Shown here one piece after another: positions 23,464-32,519 of a stretch of DNA of 64,000 bases (positions are counted from its first letter, which is position 1; each line of letters starts with the position of its first letter). The translations under genes and the position numbers were made by a program. The DNA comes from JAUILH01 sp965230535 (GTDB taxonomy: Bacteria; Bacteroidota; Bacteroidia; Flavobacteriales_D; JAUILH01), in assembly GCA_965230535.1 (NCBI GenBank), contig OZ246010.1, positions 496,001 to 560,000 on the forward strand, in the 5' to 3' direction. Below the pieces are notes generated by a model. The model did not search any database. It was not told where the DNA came from and was given only the letters and a program-made list of their open reading frames with translations.

Positions 23464-25302
23464 ATGGATAAGTACATCAAAGAGCTCATATCAAACAACG
23501 ATACAGTCATTATTCCAAAATTTGGCGCCCTGCTGGTCACGGTCAGTGGCAAAGGTATCATCATGTTTAATGAACATTTGAAATTCAATGATGGCTTACT
23601 TGTAGGACATGTATCTAAAACTGAAGGTATTGATAAGGATGAGGCTCAGAAAATGGTAGATGAGTATGCCTACAAAATCATGGGAGATCTTGATACAGGC
23701 GAACCATATAGCATTGATGGTTTAGGCGCTTTTTTCAAGGATGGTAAAGGAGAAATTCAATTCAACCAATACAGAGATGATGAAGCCGCTGCGGCACCTA
23801 CACCTGTTGAAGGAGACAAGGAAGCTGAAAAGAAGGCAGCTGACGAAAAAGCCAAAGCAGAGAAAGAAAAACTAGAAGCCGAGAAGAAAGCCGCTGACGA
23901 GAAAGCCAAAGCGGAGAAAGAAAAACTGGAAGCTGAAAAGAAGGCAGCTGACGAAAAAGTCAAAGCAGAGAAAGAAAAACTAGAGGCCGAGAAGAAAGCC
24001 GCTGACAAGAAAGCCAAAGCGGAGAAAGAAAAACTAGAGGCCGAGAAGAAAGCCGCTGACGAGAAAGCCAAAGCAGAGAAAGAAAAATTAGAAGCTGAGA
24101 AGAAAGCCGCTGACGAGAAAGTCAAAGCGAAGAAAGAAAAACTAGAAGCTGAAAAGAAGGCAGCTGACGAAAAAGCTAAAGCGGAGAAAGAAAAACTAGA
24201 AGCCGAGAAGAAGGCGGCTGACGAGAAAGCTAAAGCTGAAAAGAAAGCTGCCAAAAAGGAGAAGAAAGCTAAAGACGACAAGAAGAAAAAGGACGATACC
24301 AAAGTAGCTGCCACTTCAGAGGATGAAGCTCCAATCACTGAGGTGCCAGATCTTACGAAAGAAGCGGCCCTTGCCAAGGAGATCTCCAACAAAGCAAAGC
24401 CGAAAAGCACCTCACCAGAAGTAAGTAAGGATAAAGAGGCTCCTAAAAACACGCTTAAAGAAAAGAAAAGCGAGTCGACTGAAAAACCAGAGAAGAAAGA
24501 AGAAACACCAGTTGTTCCTAAACCTGACAACACGACTCCAAAAGCTGATTCTGATAAATCTAAGACCGGCATTAATCCAATGGATCATGTGGCTCCGCAA
24601 GCGGAAGAAGTTGAATTGCCACCAGCATCTGTAGAGAAACAACCAAAGAAGAAGAAAAAACGATTGGGTGTTCTCATATTATTGTTGCTCCTAATTGGTT
24701 TGGGAACTTTTACAGCGCTCAAGTTTGATTTGGTTCAATCGTGGTTTGATGGAGGAACTGAAGCTTCTGCAGAAGACAAACCAAAAGAAGAAGGTAAAGA
24801 CAATGAAACTGCTCCGGATGAAGATGAGGTTGTAGAACCTGGTGACCTTGAAGATGAAGCTACAGATCCCGATGAGCTCGAAGATGAGTCGACTCATGAA
24901 GAAGATGAACACGCCAATGAGGATACAGAACAAGAAGATGGTTCTGAAGACGGTTCTGACAATACTGAATCTGAAGACACTGAAAACACTCAACCTGAAC
25001 CAGAGCCAAATCCGGAGCCGGAAGTAACTCCTGAACCAGAGCCAGCTCCACCAACACATGCCTCTGCCGGCGCATCAGGTCAATATCACTTAATTGCCAG
25101 TGCTTTCAGAAGCGAGAGCAATGCAGACACTTATGTAAACGAACTTAGAGGCATGGGATTCTCCTCTGCAAGTAAACTAGGGAAGGTTAACGGTCTTTAT
25201 CAAGTGGCTGCAGGTTCGTATAGTTCTATGTCTGATGCGAAAGCTGCTCTGACTGATGCCAGAAACAAAACCGGCAAAAGTGTTTGGATAATGAAATATT
25301 AG
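23464..25302 (+). CDS. HU-domain/SPOR-domain membrane protein with Lys/Glu/Ala repeats
   Basis: A 612-residue protein. The start at 23464 (MDKYIKELI) fits the N-terminal HU-like domain of the CCDC81-related Bacteroidota family (about 1-100: TVIIPKFGALLV, YSIDGLGAFFKDGKGEIQF). A long charged rod follows, with seven complete 18-residue repeats plus a partial one, then Pro/Ser/Lys linker, a single membrane helix (about 403-420: RLGVLILLLLLIGLGTFTAL), an acidic periplasmic linker and a C-terminal SPOR domain (about 540-612: GQYHLIASAFRSESNADTYV). SPOR domains bind peptidoglycan stripped of stem peptides, usually at the division septum. The HU-like domain would lie in the cytoplasm. A nucleoid-to-septum tether is an inference. 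Confidence 0.9.
   Translation: MDKYIKELISNNDTVIIPKFGALLVTVSGKGIIMFNEHLKFNDGLLVGHVSKTEGIDKDEAQKMVDEYAYKIMGDLDTGEPYSIDGLGAFFKDGKGEIQFNQYRDDEAAAAPTPVEGDKEAEKKAADEKAKAEKEKLEAEKKAADEKAKAEKEKLEAEKKAADEKVKAEKEKLEAEKKAADKKAKAEKEKLEAEKKAADEKAKAEKEKLEAEKKAADEKVKAKKEKLEAEKKAADEKAKAEKEKLEAEKKAADEKAKAEKKAAKKEKKAKDDKKKKDDTKVAATSEDEAPITEVPDLTKEAALAKEISNKAKPKSTSPEVSKDKEAPKNTLKEKKSESTEKPEKKEETPVVPKPDNTTPKADSDKSKTGINPMDHVAPQAEEVELPPASVEKQPKKKKKRLGVLILLLLLIGLGTFTALKFDLVQSWFDGGTEASAEDKPKEEGKDNETAPDEDEVVEPGDLEDEATDPDELEDESTHEEDEHANEDTEQEDGSEDGSDNTESEDTENTQPEPEPNPEPEVTPEPEPAPPTHASAGASGQYHLIASAFRSESNADTYVNELRGMGFSSASKLGKVNGLYQVAAGSYSSMSDAKAALTDARNKTGKSVWIMKY
23821..24240 (+). repeat. 54-bp tandem repeat in the HU-SPOR gene
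   Basis: Seven complete 54-bp units (23821-24198) plus part of an eighth encode the 18-residue unit EAEKKAADEKAKAEKEKL. Units differ mostly at third positions and at a few codons (A/V, E/K), so the array is old enough to have diverged but may still change by slippage or recombination. The opposite strand gives a long Phe/Ser/Ala reading frame that is an artefact of the repeat. Confidence 0.95.
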
Positions 25303-25304
25303 TA

Positions 25305-25481
25305 ATGAGTACCACTTCTTTAGTTATAGCTGGCTTTGTCAGCGTGATATCCAGCTACTTAATTGCCGATAAATTTCACCGTCAAGGTTATCCTTTTTGG
25401 AAGACATTTATCATGGGAAGTCTGGCCCTCTTCGGCATCATTATTATGTTTATGAGTGCGGCTAATGGAAAGGGCAATTAG
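25305..25481 (+). CDS. Small two-helix membrane protein
   Basis: A 58-residue protein (ATG at 25305, 2 bases after the HU-SPOR stop; an upstream ATG at 25284 lies inside that gene). Two hydrophobic segments (SLVIAGFVSVISSYLIA and FIMGSLALFGIIIMFM) are joined by DKFHRQGYPFWKT, giving a hairpin in the inner membrane. It is probably co-transcribed with the HU-SPOR gene, which also sits in the inner membrane. Function unknown. Its stop overlaps the end of the convergent beta-mannosidase gene by 4 bases. Confidence 0.65.
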   Translation: MSTTSLVIAGFVSVISSYLIADKFHRQGYPFWKTFIMGSLALFGIIIMFMSAANGKGN

Positions 25482-27967
25482 TTACCCAAATAGTATTTAA
25501 ACTCTGTATTTTTACTCACCGGATATCCCTGTCCCGGAAGCATGTGCAAACCTTTGATCAAGGTTACCTTGTCTCCGTTTTTGTCACTTTCCTTAATTGA
25601 TCCCAAAAACTGAGGTGCATAAACGAAAGTTTTCGATTTCACCATCTCTACTCCATTATCTGAATAGTATTCCAAATCTGCAGGCTTGAGTTTTAAGTTC
25701 TTAGGATCATCCAATAAGATGGTGCGCTCATTGATGACACCATTCGCATCAGATAAGGTTGCCACCACATAGACTTCCTGGCGCGATTTATCCTTCAATT
25801 TATCTTTGAGTGGAATGGAAGCCAGTACATTGGCGGCCGACTTTTGAAGATTAGCGGTTTCTCTAATTCCAATAATCTTATTGCCATCAAAATCATAAAA
25901 CACAACAGACAGTTTTGCACTCATGTTTTTAATGGAATCGTTGACTGCGAAAAGTACCAGAAAATCTTCATGGACTTCTTCAATGATTTGAACAGGATTC
26001 ATCAAACTCTGAATCACACCGAATACAGCTTTGGAATTGTGCTGATGATCCAAAGCACTCCAGGATGCTCCCGGCCAACAATCATTTGCCTGCCACATCA
26101 AGGTTCCTGCACATTCAGGTTTTTTCATTCTATGAGCGAGAATGGCTTTTTCCATGGCCAAAGCTTGTAATAATTGTGAAACGTAGGCTTTGTTTTTCGG
26201 AGCGACCTCTCCAAAATAAGCCAACATTTGCTTAGAAATTTCCTGATCTCCAATGTAGCTCTTTTGTCGACCTTTTAAGCTCTCGTAATCTCCATTAAAT
26301 TTGGGATCATATAAGGATAAAACATTGTCTGAAGGATAACTTTGAAAACCATATTCAGACACAAATCGTCCCACGTTATCTTTATATGCTTTGATGTCTT
26401 CCTTTCCATGCCAAACACCCCAATAGTGCAGAGATCCTGATTTCAAATCACCATTTGGTCCCCAATTACTCAATGGAGACGTTTCCGTATAACTGGCAGA
26501 GGTATTCGCTTCAACCATAGCTGGTAAAATCTCATTAAACAGCTTTTCGTAAGATGCCATCATGCGCTTTTTGGTCTTACCGCTCATTTTGTAGCTTGAT
26601 TGCCATCCCCAGTTTTTCCACGCCACATCAATTTCATTATTTCCATTCCAATGCACTATGCATGGATGGTGCGCCAATCGTTTGGTTTGATAATTTGCTT
26701 CCTGAGAAACGGCCTCATAAAACTTTTCATTATCCGGATAGGTGGTATTTGCAAACATAAAGTCCTGCCACACCATAATTCCCTGTTTATCACAATATGT
26801 ATAAAACTCTTCACGTTCGTAGCTTCCTCCTCCCCATACTCTGAGCATATTGACCCCAGTTGTTTTTAGTTGCTTGAAAAAAGCATCATAATCGGCCGAA
26901 CTTACCTGAGACAGGTCAACATCCATTGGTACATAGTTCATTCCTCTGGCATATGCCTGATAACCATTTATCTTAAAATAAAATGAGGTTCCGAATGCAT
27001 CTGCTTCACGTATCAATTCAGCTTCACGTAATCCGGTAGTCACGGTTTTGGAATCCACCAGATCGCTCCCAAGAAACACCTTGATCTCAAACGTATATAA
27101 ATCGGGCTCTCCCATTCCATTAGGCCACCATTTTTTAGGTATAACCACTTCAAAATCTACCTTACCAGTTTCTCCGTTAAAGTTCCCTTCTCCTGATTTT
27201 TCGTTTTCCGTTACATTTTGAATGTTGACTTTAAAGTCTCCCGGCTGACTCATTTGAATCTGAGCGCTCAATTGAGATTTCACCGCACTGAGGGTATTCA
27301 TTTTAATCAGACAAGACTGAATTTTTGCTTTTTGCACCAATACCAATTTAGGCACGCTGTATATACCGGTTGTGATGTGCTTAGGTGCAAAATCCCATCC
27401 AAATTGAAGCGCAGGTTTTCTAAAAAACGGACTGATTTTATGTTCTGTTTGATCATTGTCTGCCGGAAAACCATACCCTTGCTCGTCCAATAAAGTTTGC
27501 CCTGTTTCGGTCCATGACTTACACCAAATTCTCAATGTATTCTTTCCCTGTATTAGTTTGTCTTGCTTTAGATTCCTGATAAAAGGCACAAAAGGAGTCA
27601 TATGTGTTCCAATTGATTCTCCATTCAAAAACAATTCTCCAACGGCATCCAATTCCTCAATCTCTAGCCAAATTTCTGCACTTGTTAATTGTGCTTCCGA
27701 CAAATCAAAACTCGTTTCAAAATACCAGAACCTGTTCTCCAAAGCTTCCAGTTGGGATTCGTAATCATTGGAAAAACGGTTTAATTCAGGAACTTCCTTT
27801 GTAAGAATTGACTGCACTGAAGCGGGCATTTCTGCTGAAGCGACTGCAACTTCTTTGTAATCCAGCAAATCCCATTTTTGGAGCACTAATTCTTCATTTT
27901 GAGCATGGAGTTGCCCAACGAGACTAAGCAATAAAAGACTGAAGAATGTGCTTTGCAGTTTTAACAT
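25478..27967 (-). CDS. Secreted GH2 beta-mannosidase
   Basis: An 829-residue glycoside hydrolase family 2 enzyme with signal peptide (about 1-22). Domains are an N-terminal jelly roll (about 25-205), an Ig-like domain and a TIM barrel. The beta-mannosidase signature is MLRVWGGGSYEREEFYTYCDKQGIMVWQDF. Acid/base Glu 445 is in HWNGNNEID and nucleophile Glu 538 in FVSEYGFQ; TLMWQANDCWPGASW near 650 matches the family's substrate-binding strand. It releases beta-linked mannose, for example Man-beta-1,4-GlcNAc of N-glycans. Its first 44 bases overlap the end of cutC. It is the last gene of the glycan operon. Confidence 0.93.
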   Translation of the reverse strand: MLKLQSTFFSLLLLSLVGQLHAQNEELVLQKWDLLDYKEVAVASAEMPASVQSILTKEVPELNRFSNDYESQLEALENRFWYFETSFDLSEAQLTSAEIWLEIEELDAVGELFLNGESIGTHMTPFVPFIRNLKQDKLIQGKNTLRIWCKSWTETGQTLLDEQGYGFPADNDQTEHKISPFFRKPALQFGWDFAPKHITTGIYSVPKLVLVQKAKIQSCLIKMNTLSAVKSQLSAQIQMSQPGDFKVNIQNVTENEKSGEGNFNGETGKVDFEVVIPKKWWPNGMGEPDLYTFEIKVFLGSDLVDSKTVTTGLREAELIREADAFGTSFYFKINGYQAYARGMNYVPMDVDLSQVSSADYDAFFKQLKTTGVNMLRVWGGGSYEREEFYTYCDKQGIMVWQDFMFANTTYPDNEKFYEAVSQEANYQTKRLAHHPCIVHWNGNNEIDVAWKNWGWQSSYKMSGKTKKRMMASYEKLFNEILPAMVEANTSASYTETSPLSNWGPNGDLKSGSLHYWGVWHGKEDIKAYKDNVGRFVSEYGFQSYPSDNVLSLYDPKFNGDYESLKGRQKSYIGDQEISKQMLAYFGEVAPKNKAYVSQLLQALAMEKAILAHRMKKPECAGTLMWQANDCWPGASWSALDHQHNSKAVFGVIQSLMNPVQIIEEVHEDFLVLFAVNDSIKNMSAKLSVVFYDFDGNKIIGIRETANLQKSAANVLASIPLKDKLKDKSRQEVYVVATLSDANGVINERTILLDDPKNLKLKPADLEYYSDNGVEMVKSKTFVYAPQFLGSIKESDKNGDKVTLIKGLHMLPGQGYPVSKNTEFKYYLGN

Positions 27968-28619
27968 CTTGCGTTGAAGTTAACTTAATTTTTCCATTGT
28001 CCGGGTCCGTTATGTTTTTTGAAAAACTGCCGTGAATTCGTTTTAATCCGCTGGCTTCAATAAACGTCCCAACATTATGAACGGTTAATCCACTCCCCGC
28101 CAACAATGCAATTCTATTGCCAAACTCTGCATGCAAGGTTTTCATCAATTCCTGAGCTTCAGGCACAGTGGCTTCTCCTCCGCTGGTAAGCACCTCTTCT
28201 ACCCCATTGTCAATCAGTACTTTTATAGATTCTGTAAGATCTACACTTTCATCGATTGCTCTATGGAATACCAATTTTTTGTCTCCAACCGCTTCCTGGA
28301 TTTGTTTGAGTTGATGAACATTGACTTTCAACTCTTCTGTGAGTGCACCAAACACAAAACCTTCGATGGCCTCAGTATCGAATAGGTCTACCTGTTGAAG
28401 CATCAACTTCATCTCTGCATTCGAATAACAAAAATCACCCGCTCTAGAACGGATCATAACATGGATGGGAATGTTGGAAAAGCTTCTGATTTCATGAAGG
28501 AGCGATAATTCAGGAGTCAGACCACCGCTAAACAAATCGGCACACAGTTCCAGGCGATCTGCCCCTCCTTCAATGGCATTTTTTGCCGAATCAAGATTAT
28601 CAATACAAACCTCCAGCAT
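27924..28619 (-). CDS. cutC: CutC-family TIM-barrel protein
   Basis: A 231-residue protein matching CutC throughout: LEVCIDNLDSAKNAIEGGADRLELCADLFSGGLTP at the N-terminus, then IPIHVMIRSRAGDFCYS, FVFGALTEE, LVFHRAIDESVD, GVEEVLTSGGEATVPEAQ and LLAGSGLTVHNV. CutC has been linked to copper tolerance, but its catalytic role is unsettled. Here it sits between GH20 and GH2 genes, with a 1-base junction upstream and a 44-base overlap downstream. That makes a role in glycan or sugar metabolism more likely for this copy (inference). No signal peptide, so cytoplasmic. Confidence 0.92.
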   Translation of the reverse strand: MLEVCIDNLDSAKNAIEGGADRLELCADLFSGGLTPELSLLHEIRSFSNIPIHVMIRSRAGDFCYSNAEMKLMLQQVDLFDTEAIEGFVFGALTEELKVNVHQLKQIQEAVGDKKLVFHRAIDESVDLTESIKVLIDNGVEEVLTSGGEATVPEAQELMKTLHAEFGNRIALLAGSGLTVHNVGTFIEASGLKRIHGSFSKNITDPDNGKIKLTSTQDVKTAKHILQSFIA

Positions 28620-30943
28620 TATTCCAGGATTATTTCGTCAATAAAAATCCAGGCATCTTCACCTGCTGCTTCATGCCAGTGTGGTACTTTTCCTACGTTT
28701 TTGACTTTGAAGCGAAATTCCTTCACCATTCTTGTGTCAAACTCCACTGATCTCTTTTCGATTGACTGACCTCTTTTTTCATGGTCTGCCTCATTAAACG
28801 AGCCTTTCAACACGTCAGATTTTCCAGTCTCTTCATTTGGGATCTCTATTTCGTAGTTGTCCGGGAAAAAGATCCATGAGTTCGTATACTGGTAAAAAGC
28901 AAAGCTGATTTTGGACAGCTCAATTGGTTCATCAAAAGAAATCAAAACGTTCATATCATTCCCCCAATAGCCTTGCCAGTTACCATCTTTAAAATTTAAT
29001 GTACCTGTTTTACCATCAAACAAATCACCAGAGAAGTAATCGTAAAACGTGCCGGAATTCAGATCGTAAGACACATTTAAGTTCTTTACCGACAAGCCTT
29101 TGTGGTACACATATTCCTGCTCATATACTTTCCATACCTGATGGTTGCCTCTCATAGCTCGAGCCTTCAAGACCTTAGATTGACCTGATTCCAACTCTAA
29201 CTGTCCGTCCCAGCTATCCCATTCATTGGAATTTTTCAACTCCAAAGTATAGTCTCCTTTCAATTCAGCTTCTACCTGCAACTTTCCCTGATAATTCATG
29301 CCAGAATTTAAGACAAACGGAACTTGATCTGGCCCATAATTAACGCCCATGCTATCCAAAAACTGGTAATGTCTGTTGAGACGTTTAAAGAAATTGGCTT
29401 CATCTCTTTCCTCCGTCCAAAATGCTTCACTTGCGGCCAATAATCGTGGAAAAACCCGTTGATCCAGAGTGGATTCATCCGGTATACGTTCAGACCACAC
29501 ATTGACCTCTCCGCCTTTTATCAATTCTTCATCATACTCATACCCTGCATCCGACATGAGGTAGAAATTGTACAGTTTAGGAACATCAATGTTATCTATG
29601 GAATAATCCAAATAACAGTGAGAAGTGGGCGACATGATAACACCTCTGCCCTTTTCTGCAGCTTCCCATCCACTTTTTTGATTGCGCCATACCTGGACAA
29701 TTGCACTGGAATCTAATCCAGGATTCAAAATTTCATCCCAGCCAATAATGGTTCGACCTTTGGTTTTAAGGTAGTCTGCCATATGATTAATAAACCATGC
29801 CTGAAGTGCTTCAAAGTCTTCTAAATTATGTTGCTTGAGCAGATTTTGACAATATGCACTTTCCTCCCAACGAACTTTTGGAGCCTCATCTCCTCCAATG
29901 TGGATGTATTGAGATGGAAACAACTCACACACCTCATCCATCACATCCTCCAGAAAACGAAAAGTAGTATCTGTAGGACAATAGATGTCTTTGAAGACGC
30001 CCCAATCTGTAGCGACTTCAAAAGGACCTTCTGTACAGGCCAAATGCGGATAAGCCGCCAAAGCCGCTTGCGAGTGCCCCGGCATTTCTATTTCAGGAAC
30101 AATGGTAATTTGTCTATCGGCAGCATAGGCCACTATTTCCTTAATGTCTTCCTGCGTATAAAAACCTCCATATCTGTTCCCGGAAGAATCTGGTCGCCAT
30201 GCACCAATCTCAGTCAATCGGGGATATTTCTTGATCTCAATTCGCCAGGCCTGATCTTCTGTTAAATGCCAATGAAGCACATTGAATTTATACAGAGCCA
30301 GAAGGTCAATGTACTTTTTAACTGTTTCTTTTGGGAAGAAATGGCGGCTACAATCCAATAGCATCCCTCGCCATTCATACTCTGGTGAATCTTCAATACT
30401 CAATGCAGAGCAAGAAAGGCCAGACAATTCTTTGTTTTGATAAAGTGGCAATCTGAACAACTGTTCAAAGGTTTTCATAGCATGAAACAGTCCTTGTCTG
30501 TGCTCTGCCTGAAGTAAAATAAAATTATCCTCTCCGGTGACAACATACTCTGTAAAAATCAATCTTTCGTATGGGCTCACATCTGACAATAATATGGCAC
30601 ACTGTCCTTCCCGAAGATCATCTTCTCCTAAGGCACCTTCACTGATATGTCTGATAGAAATTGGGAAGTTGATGCTTCTCTCTATCATACTTTTCAGATA
30701 ATGGGCATCCTCCAAAAACAAGGAATCATATATGATGATTAGTTCGCCTTCAAGACGGATGTCCTTAGCTTCTAAAAAATTAATTACAAGAGGCTTTGGA
30801 ATGATGTCTATCTCCTCATTTTCAATTTTCAGATAAACGCCCCTTTGAGTGCTATTTTCACTCGATTCTTTTTCAGTTTCTTTCTGCTTGTTGGAACACG
30901 AGCACAGCACCAACATGATTGCAACTACGACTAATCTTCCCAT
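28619..30943 (-). CDS. GH20 beta-N-acetylhexosaminidase lipoprotein
   Basis: A 774-residue enzyme with a lipoprotein signal (MGRLVVVAIMLVLCSC). Domain order is an N-terminal GH20b domain (about 43-180), a GH20 TIM barrel (about 185-535; MLLDCSRHFFP, HWHLTEDQAWRIEIKKYP, EIEMPGHSQAAL), and C-terminal beta modules (about 560-774). The catalytic pair Asp 352-Glu 353 is in HIGGDEAP; Asp activates the substrate acetamido group. It cleaves terminal beta-GlcNAc/GalNAc, from chitobiose or N-glycan cores. The charged residues after the lipobox Cys suggest surface exposure. It overlaps the glycosylasparaginase by 13 bases and cutC by 1. Confidence 0.94.
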   Translation of the reverse strand: MGRLVVVAIMLVLCSCSNKQKETEKESSENSTQRGVYLKIENEEIDIIPKPLVINFLEAKDIRLEGELIIIYDSLFLEDAHYLKSMIERSINFPISIRHISEGALGEDDLREGQCAILLSDVSPYERLIFTEYVVTGEDNFILLQAEHRQGLFHAMKTFEQLFRLPLYQNKELSGLSCSALSIEDSPEYEWRGMLLDCSRHFFPKETVKKYIDLLALYKFNVLHWHLTEDQAWRIEIKKYPRLTEIGAWRPDSSGNRYGGFYTQEDIKEIVAYAADRQITIVPEIEMPGHSQAALAAYPHLACTEGPFEVATDWGVFKDIYCPTDTTFRFLEDVMDEVCELFPSQYIHIGGDEAPKVRWEESAYCQNLLKQHNLEDFEALQAWFINHMADYLKTKGRTIIGWDEILNPGLDSSAIVQVWRNQKSGWEAAEKGRGVIMSPTSHCYLDYSIDNIDVPKLYNFYLMSDAGYEYDEELIKGGEVNVWSERIPDESTLDQRVFPRLLAASEAFWTEERDEANFFKRLNRHYQFLDSMGVNYGPDQVPFVLNSGMNYQGKLQVEAELKGDYTLELKNSNEWDSWDGQLELESGQSKVLKARAMRGNHQVWKVYEQEYVYHKGLSVKNLNVSYDLNSGTFYDYFSGDLFDGKTGTLNFKDGNWQGYWGNDMNVLISFDEPIELSKISFAFYQYTNSWIFFPDNYEIEIPNEETGKSDVLKGSFNEADHEKRGQSIEKRSVEFDTRMVKEFRFKVKNVGKVPHWHEAAGEDAWIFIDEIILE

Positions 30944-31956
30944 CTCAACTTACTTTCACAATCAATCATAACATTTCCATTATCTGTGTACTGAGCAAAA
31001 TTGAACCCATTATACATAGAGTATCCTCCCGCTTCACCATGAATGTTTAATGCTAAAAAACCAACCTGCAGACCATCTACATTTTTATGAATTTTATGGA
31101 TGTGTTCAACGGCTTCCTGACAAGCTTCTTTAGGCGAGTAACCTTGCTTTAACAATTGTACAACCAAATGACTGCCACACGAGCGAATAACTGCTTCTCC
31201 CAGTCCGGTAGCACAAGCCGCCCCAACTTCTCCGTCTACATACAAACCTGCTCCAATAATTGGGGAATCTCCCACTCTTCCGTGCAATTTATAAGCAGCA
31301 CCACTTGTGGTACAGGCTCCACTCAAACACCCATCGTTATCTAAGGCCAACATGCCTATGGTGTCGTGGTTCTCAATATTTATGACCGGTTTATATTCCG
31401 ATTCCTTAAGCCATTCCTTCCATTCTTTTTCAGATGCAGGCACCAGCAAATTCTCTTCTGTAAATCCATTTTCGAGGGCAAACTGCTTAGCGCCTTCTCC
31501 AACCAACATCACATGCGGTGTATCGGTCATCACTTTTCTGGCGACAGAAATTGGATTCTTTATGTTTTGCAAGAACGCCACAGAACCGCAGTCGTACAAC
31601 TCATTCATAATACAAGCATCCAAAGTCACATTTCCATCACGATCTGGTCGGCCGCCATACCCTACACTTCTTTCCTCCGGGTCACTTTCCGAAACGCGAA
31701 CGCCAGCTTCAACTGCATCTAATGCATATCCTTTTTGAGACAAAACATTCCAGGCAGCTTCATTGGCTTTTAAACCATGTTCCCAGGTTGATACGACAAT
31801 TGGTTTGGACTTCTGAATTGGTGTCTCCGGGACCTGTTTTTTCGCCTCACCACTGGCTTTTGGAGAATCATCTCCGGAAGCACAGGCATTAACAGCAATA
31901 CCAGCTGCTCCGACACTGGCAAGTTTTAAAAATTCTCTTCTTGACTTTTCCGACAT
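30931..31956 (-). CDS. Tat-exported glycosylasparaginase (N4-(beta-GlcNAc)-Asn amidase)
   Basis: A 341-residue Ntn-hydrolase starting at MSEKSRREFLK; the S-R-R-E-F-L-K motif and following Ala-rich stretch are a Tat signal, ending V-N-A-C (Cys 25), so a Tat lipoprotein is likely. The glycosylasparaginase fold is clear: SVGYGGRPDRDG (about 97-108) and the autoprocessing site NHDTIGM, where cleavage before Thr 199 frees the nucleophile, then SGAAYKLHGRVGDSPIIGAGLYVD and ATGLGE. It hydrolyses GlcNAc-Asn to Asp and GlcNAc after proteolysis of glycoproteins. It heads the operon with GH20, cutC and GH2. Confidence 0.93.
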   Translation of the reverse strand: MSEKSRREFLKLASVGAAGIAVNACASGDDSPKASGEAKKQVPETPIQKSKPIVVSTWEHGLKANEAAWNVLSQKGYALDAVEAGVRVSESDPEERSVGYGGRPDRDGNVTLDACIMNELYDCGSVAFLQNIKNPISVARKVMTDTPHVMLVGEGAKQFALENGFTEENLLVPASEKEWKEWLKESEYKPVINIENHDTIGMLALDNDGCLSGACTTSGAAYKLHGRVGDSPIIGAGLYVDGEVGAACATGLGEAVIRSCGSHLVVQLLKQGYSPKEACQEAVEHIHKIHKNVDGLQVGFLALNIHGEAGGYSMYNGFNFAQYTDNGNVMIDCESKLRWED

Positions 31957-32045
31957 GAAAACAAAGTACATAAAAAAACCACCATACCCATGAGGCAGAT
32001 GGTTGTAAATTATTTTCTGTTGATTTCAGCCTATTTTCTGAGCCC

Positions 32046-32519
32046 TTACTTCACGTACTTCTTTCCAAAGGATACTAACTGCTCCGGAGTTTGATAGCCC
32101 AATGTTTCGCCTACCACTTTTCCGGCATCATCCATAATAAACAACGTTGGGTACGCTCGAATCTTATATTTTCTGGCCAATCCGGGACCTTCACCCTTTT
32201 CCATATCCATCTTTACGTTGATGAAATTCTTATTGAAATAATCGGCTACTTCTTTTTGAGTAAAGGTTTTTCTTGCCATGACTTTACATGGTCCACACCA
32301 TACTGCATACGCATCAAAGAAGATTCTCTTGCCTTCTTTTTTTGCTTTTGCCTGTGCCTCAGCCCAGGTACCATGAAAAAACTCGATACCTGTAGTTTCA
32401 TCAACTTTCGTTTTTTCAATTTTAGTTTCCGGCTCTCCGTTGGTATCTCCCGAAGAAGCCATAGCGGTTCCAAACATCAATGTGCTTAAAAGCAATGTAC
32501 TTGTAATTAGGTGTTTCAT
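32046..32519 (-). CDS. Periplasmic thioredoxin-like protein
   Basis: A 157-residue protein with signal peptide (about 1-21) and a thioredoxin domain with active site AVWCGPCKVM (CGPC). The later cis-Pro region is YKIRAYPTLFIMDDAG. A short linker (about 25-45) precedes the domain. The pattern FFHGTWAEAQAKAKKEGKRIFFDAYAVWCGPCKVMARKTF is shared with the larger protein at 51018-51998, which suggests a recent paralogy. It would exchange disulfides in the periplasm. The upstream 300-base gap contains a TGTTAA direct repeat. Confidence 0.88.
   Translation of the reverse strand: MKHLITSTLLLSTLMFGTAMASSGDTNGEPETKIEKTKVDETTGIEFFHGTWAEAQAKAKKEGKRIFFDAYAVWCGPCKVMARKTFTQKEVADYFNKNFINVKMDMEKGEGPGLARKYKIRAYPTLFIMDDAGKVVGETLGYQTPEQLVSFGKKYVK

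Noticed and set aside
23821..24240. Tandem repeat as a CRISPR array
   Set aside because: The units are contiguous, without spacers, in frame and inside a coding sequence.
23757..24572. Long minus-strand reading frame of Phe/Ser/Ala repeats
   Set aside because: It is the complement of the 54-bp Lys/Glu/Ala repeat in the HU-SPOR gene; the composition follows from the repeat, not from a protein.
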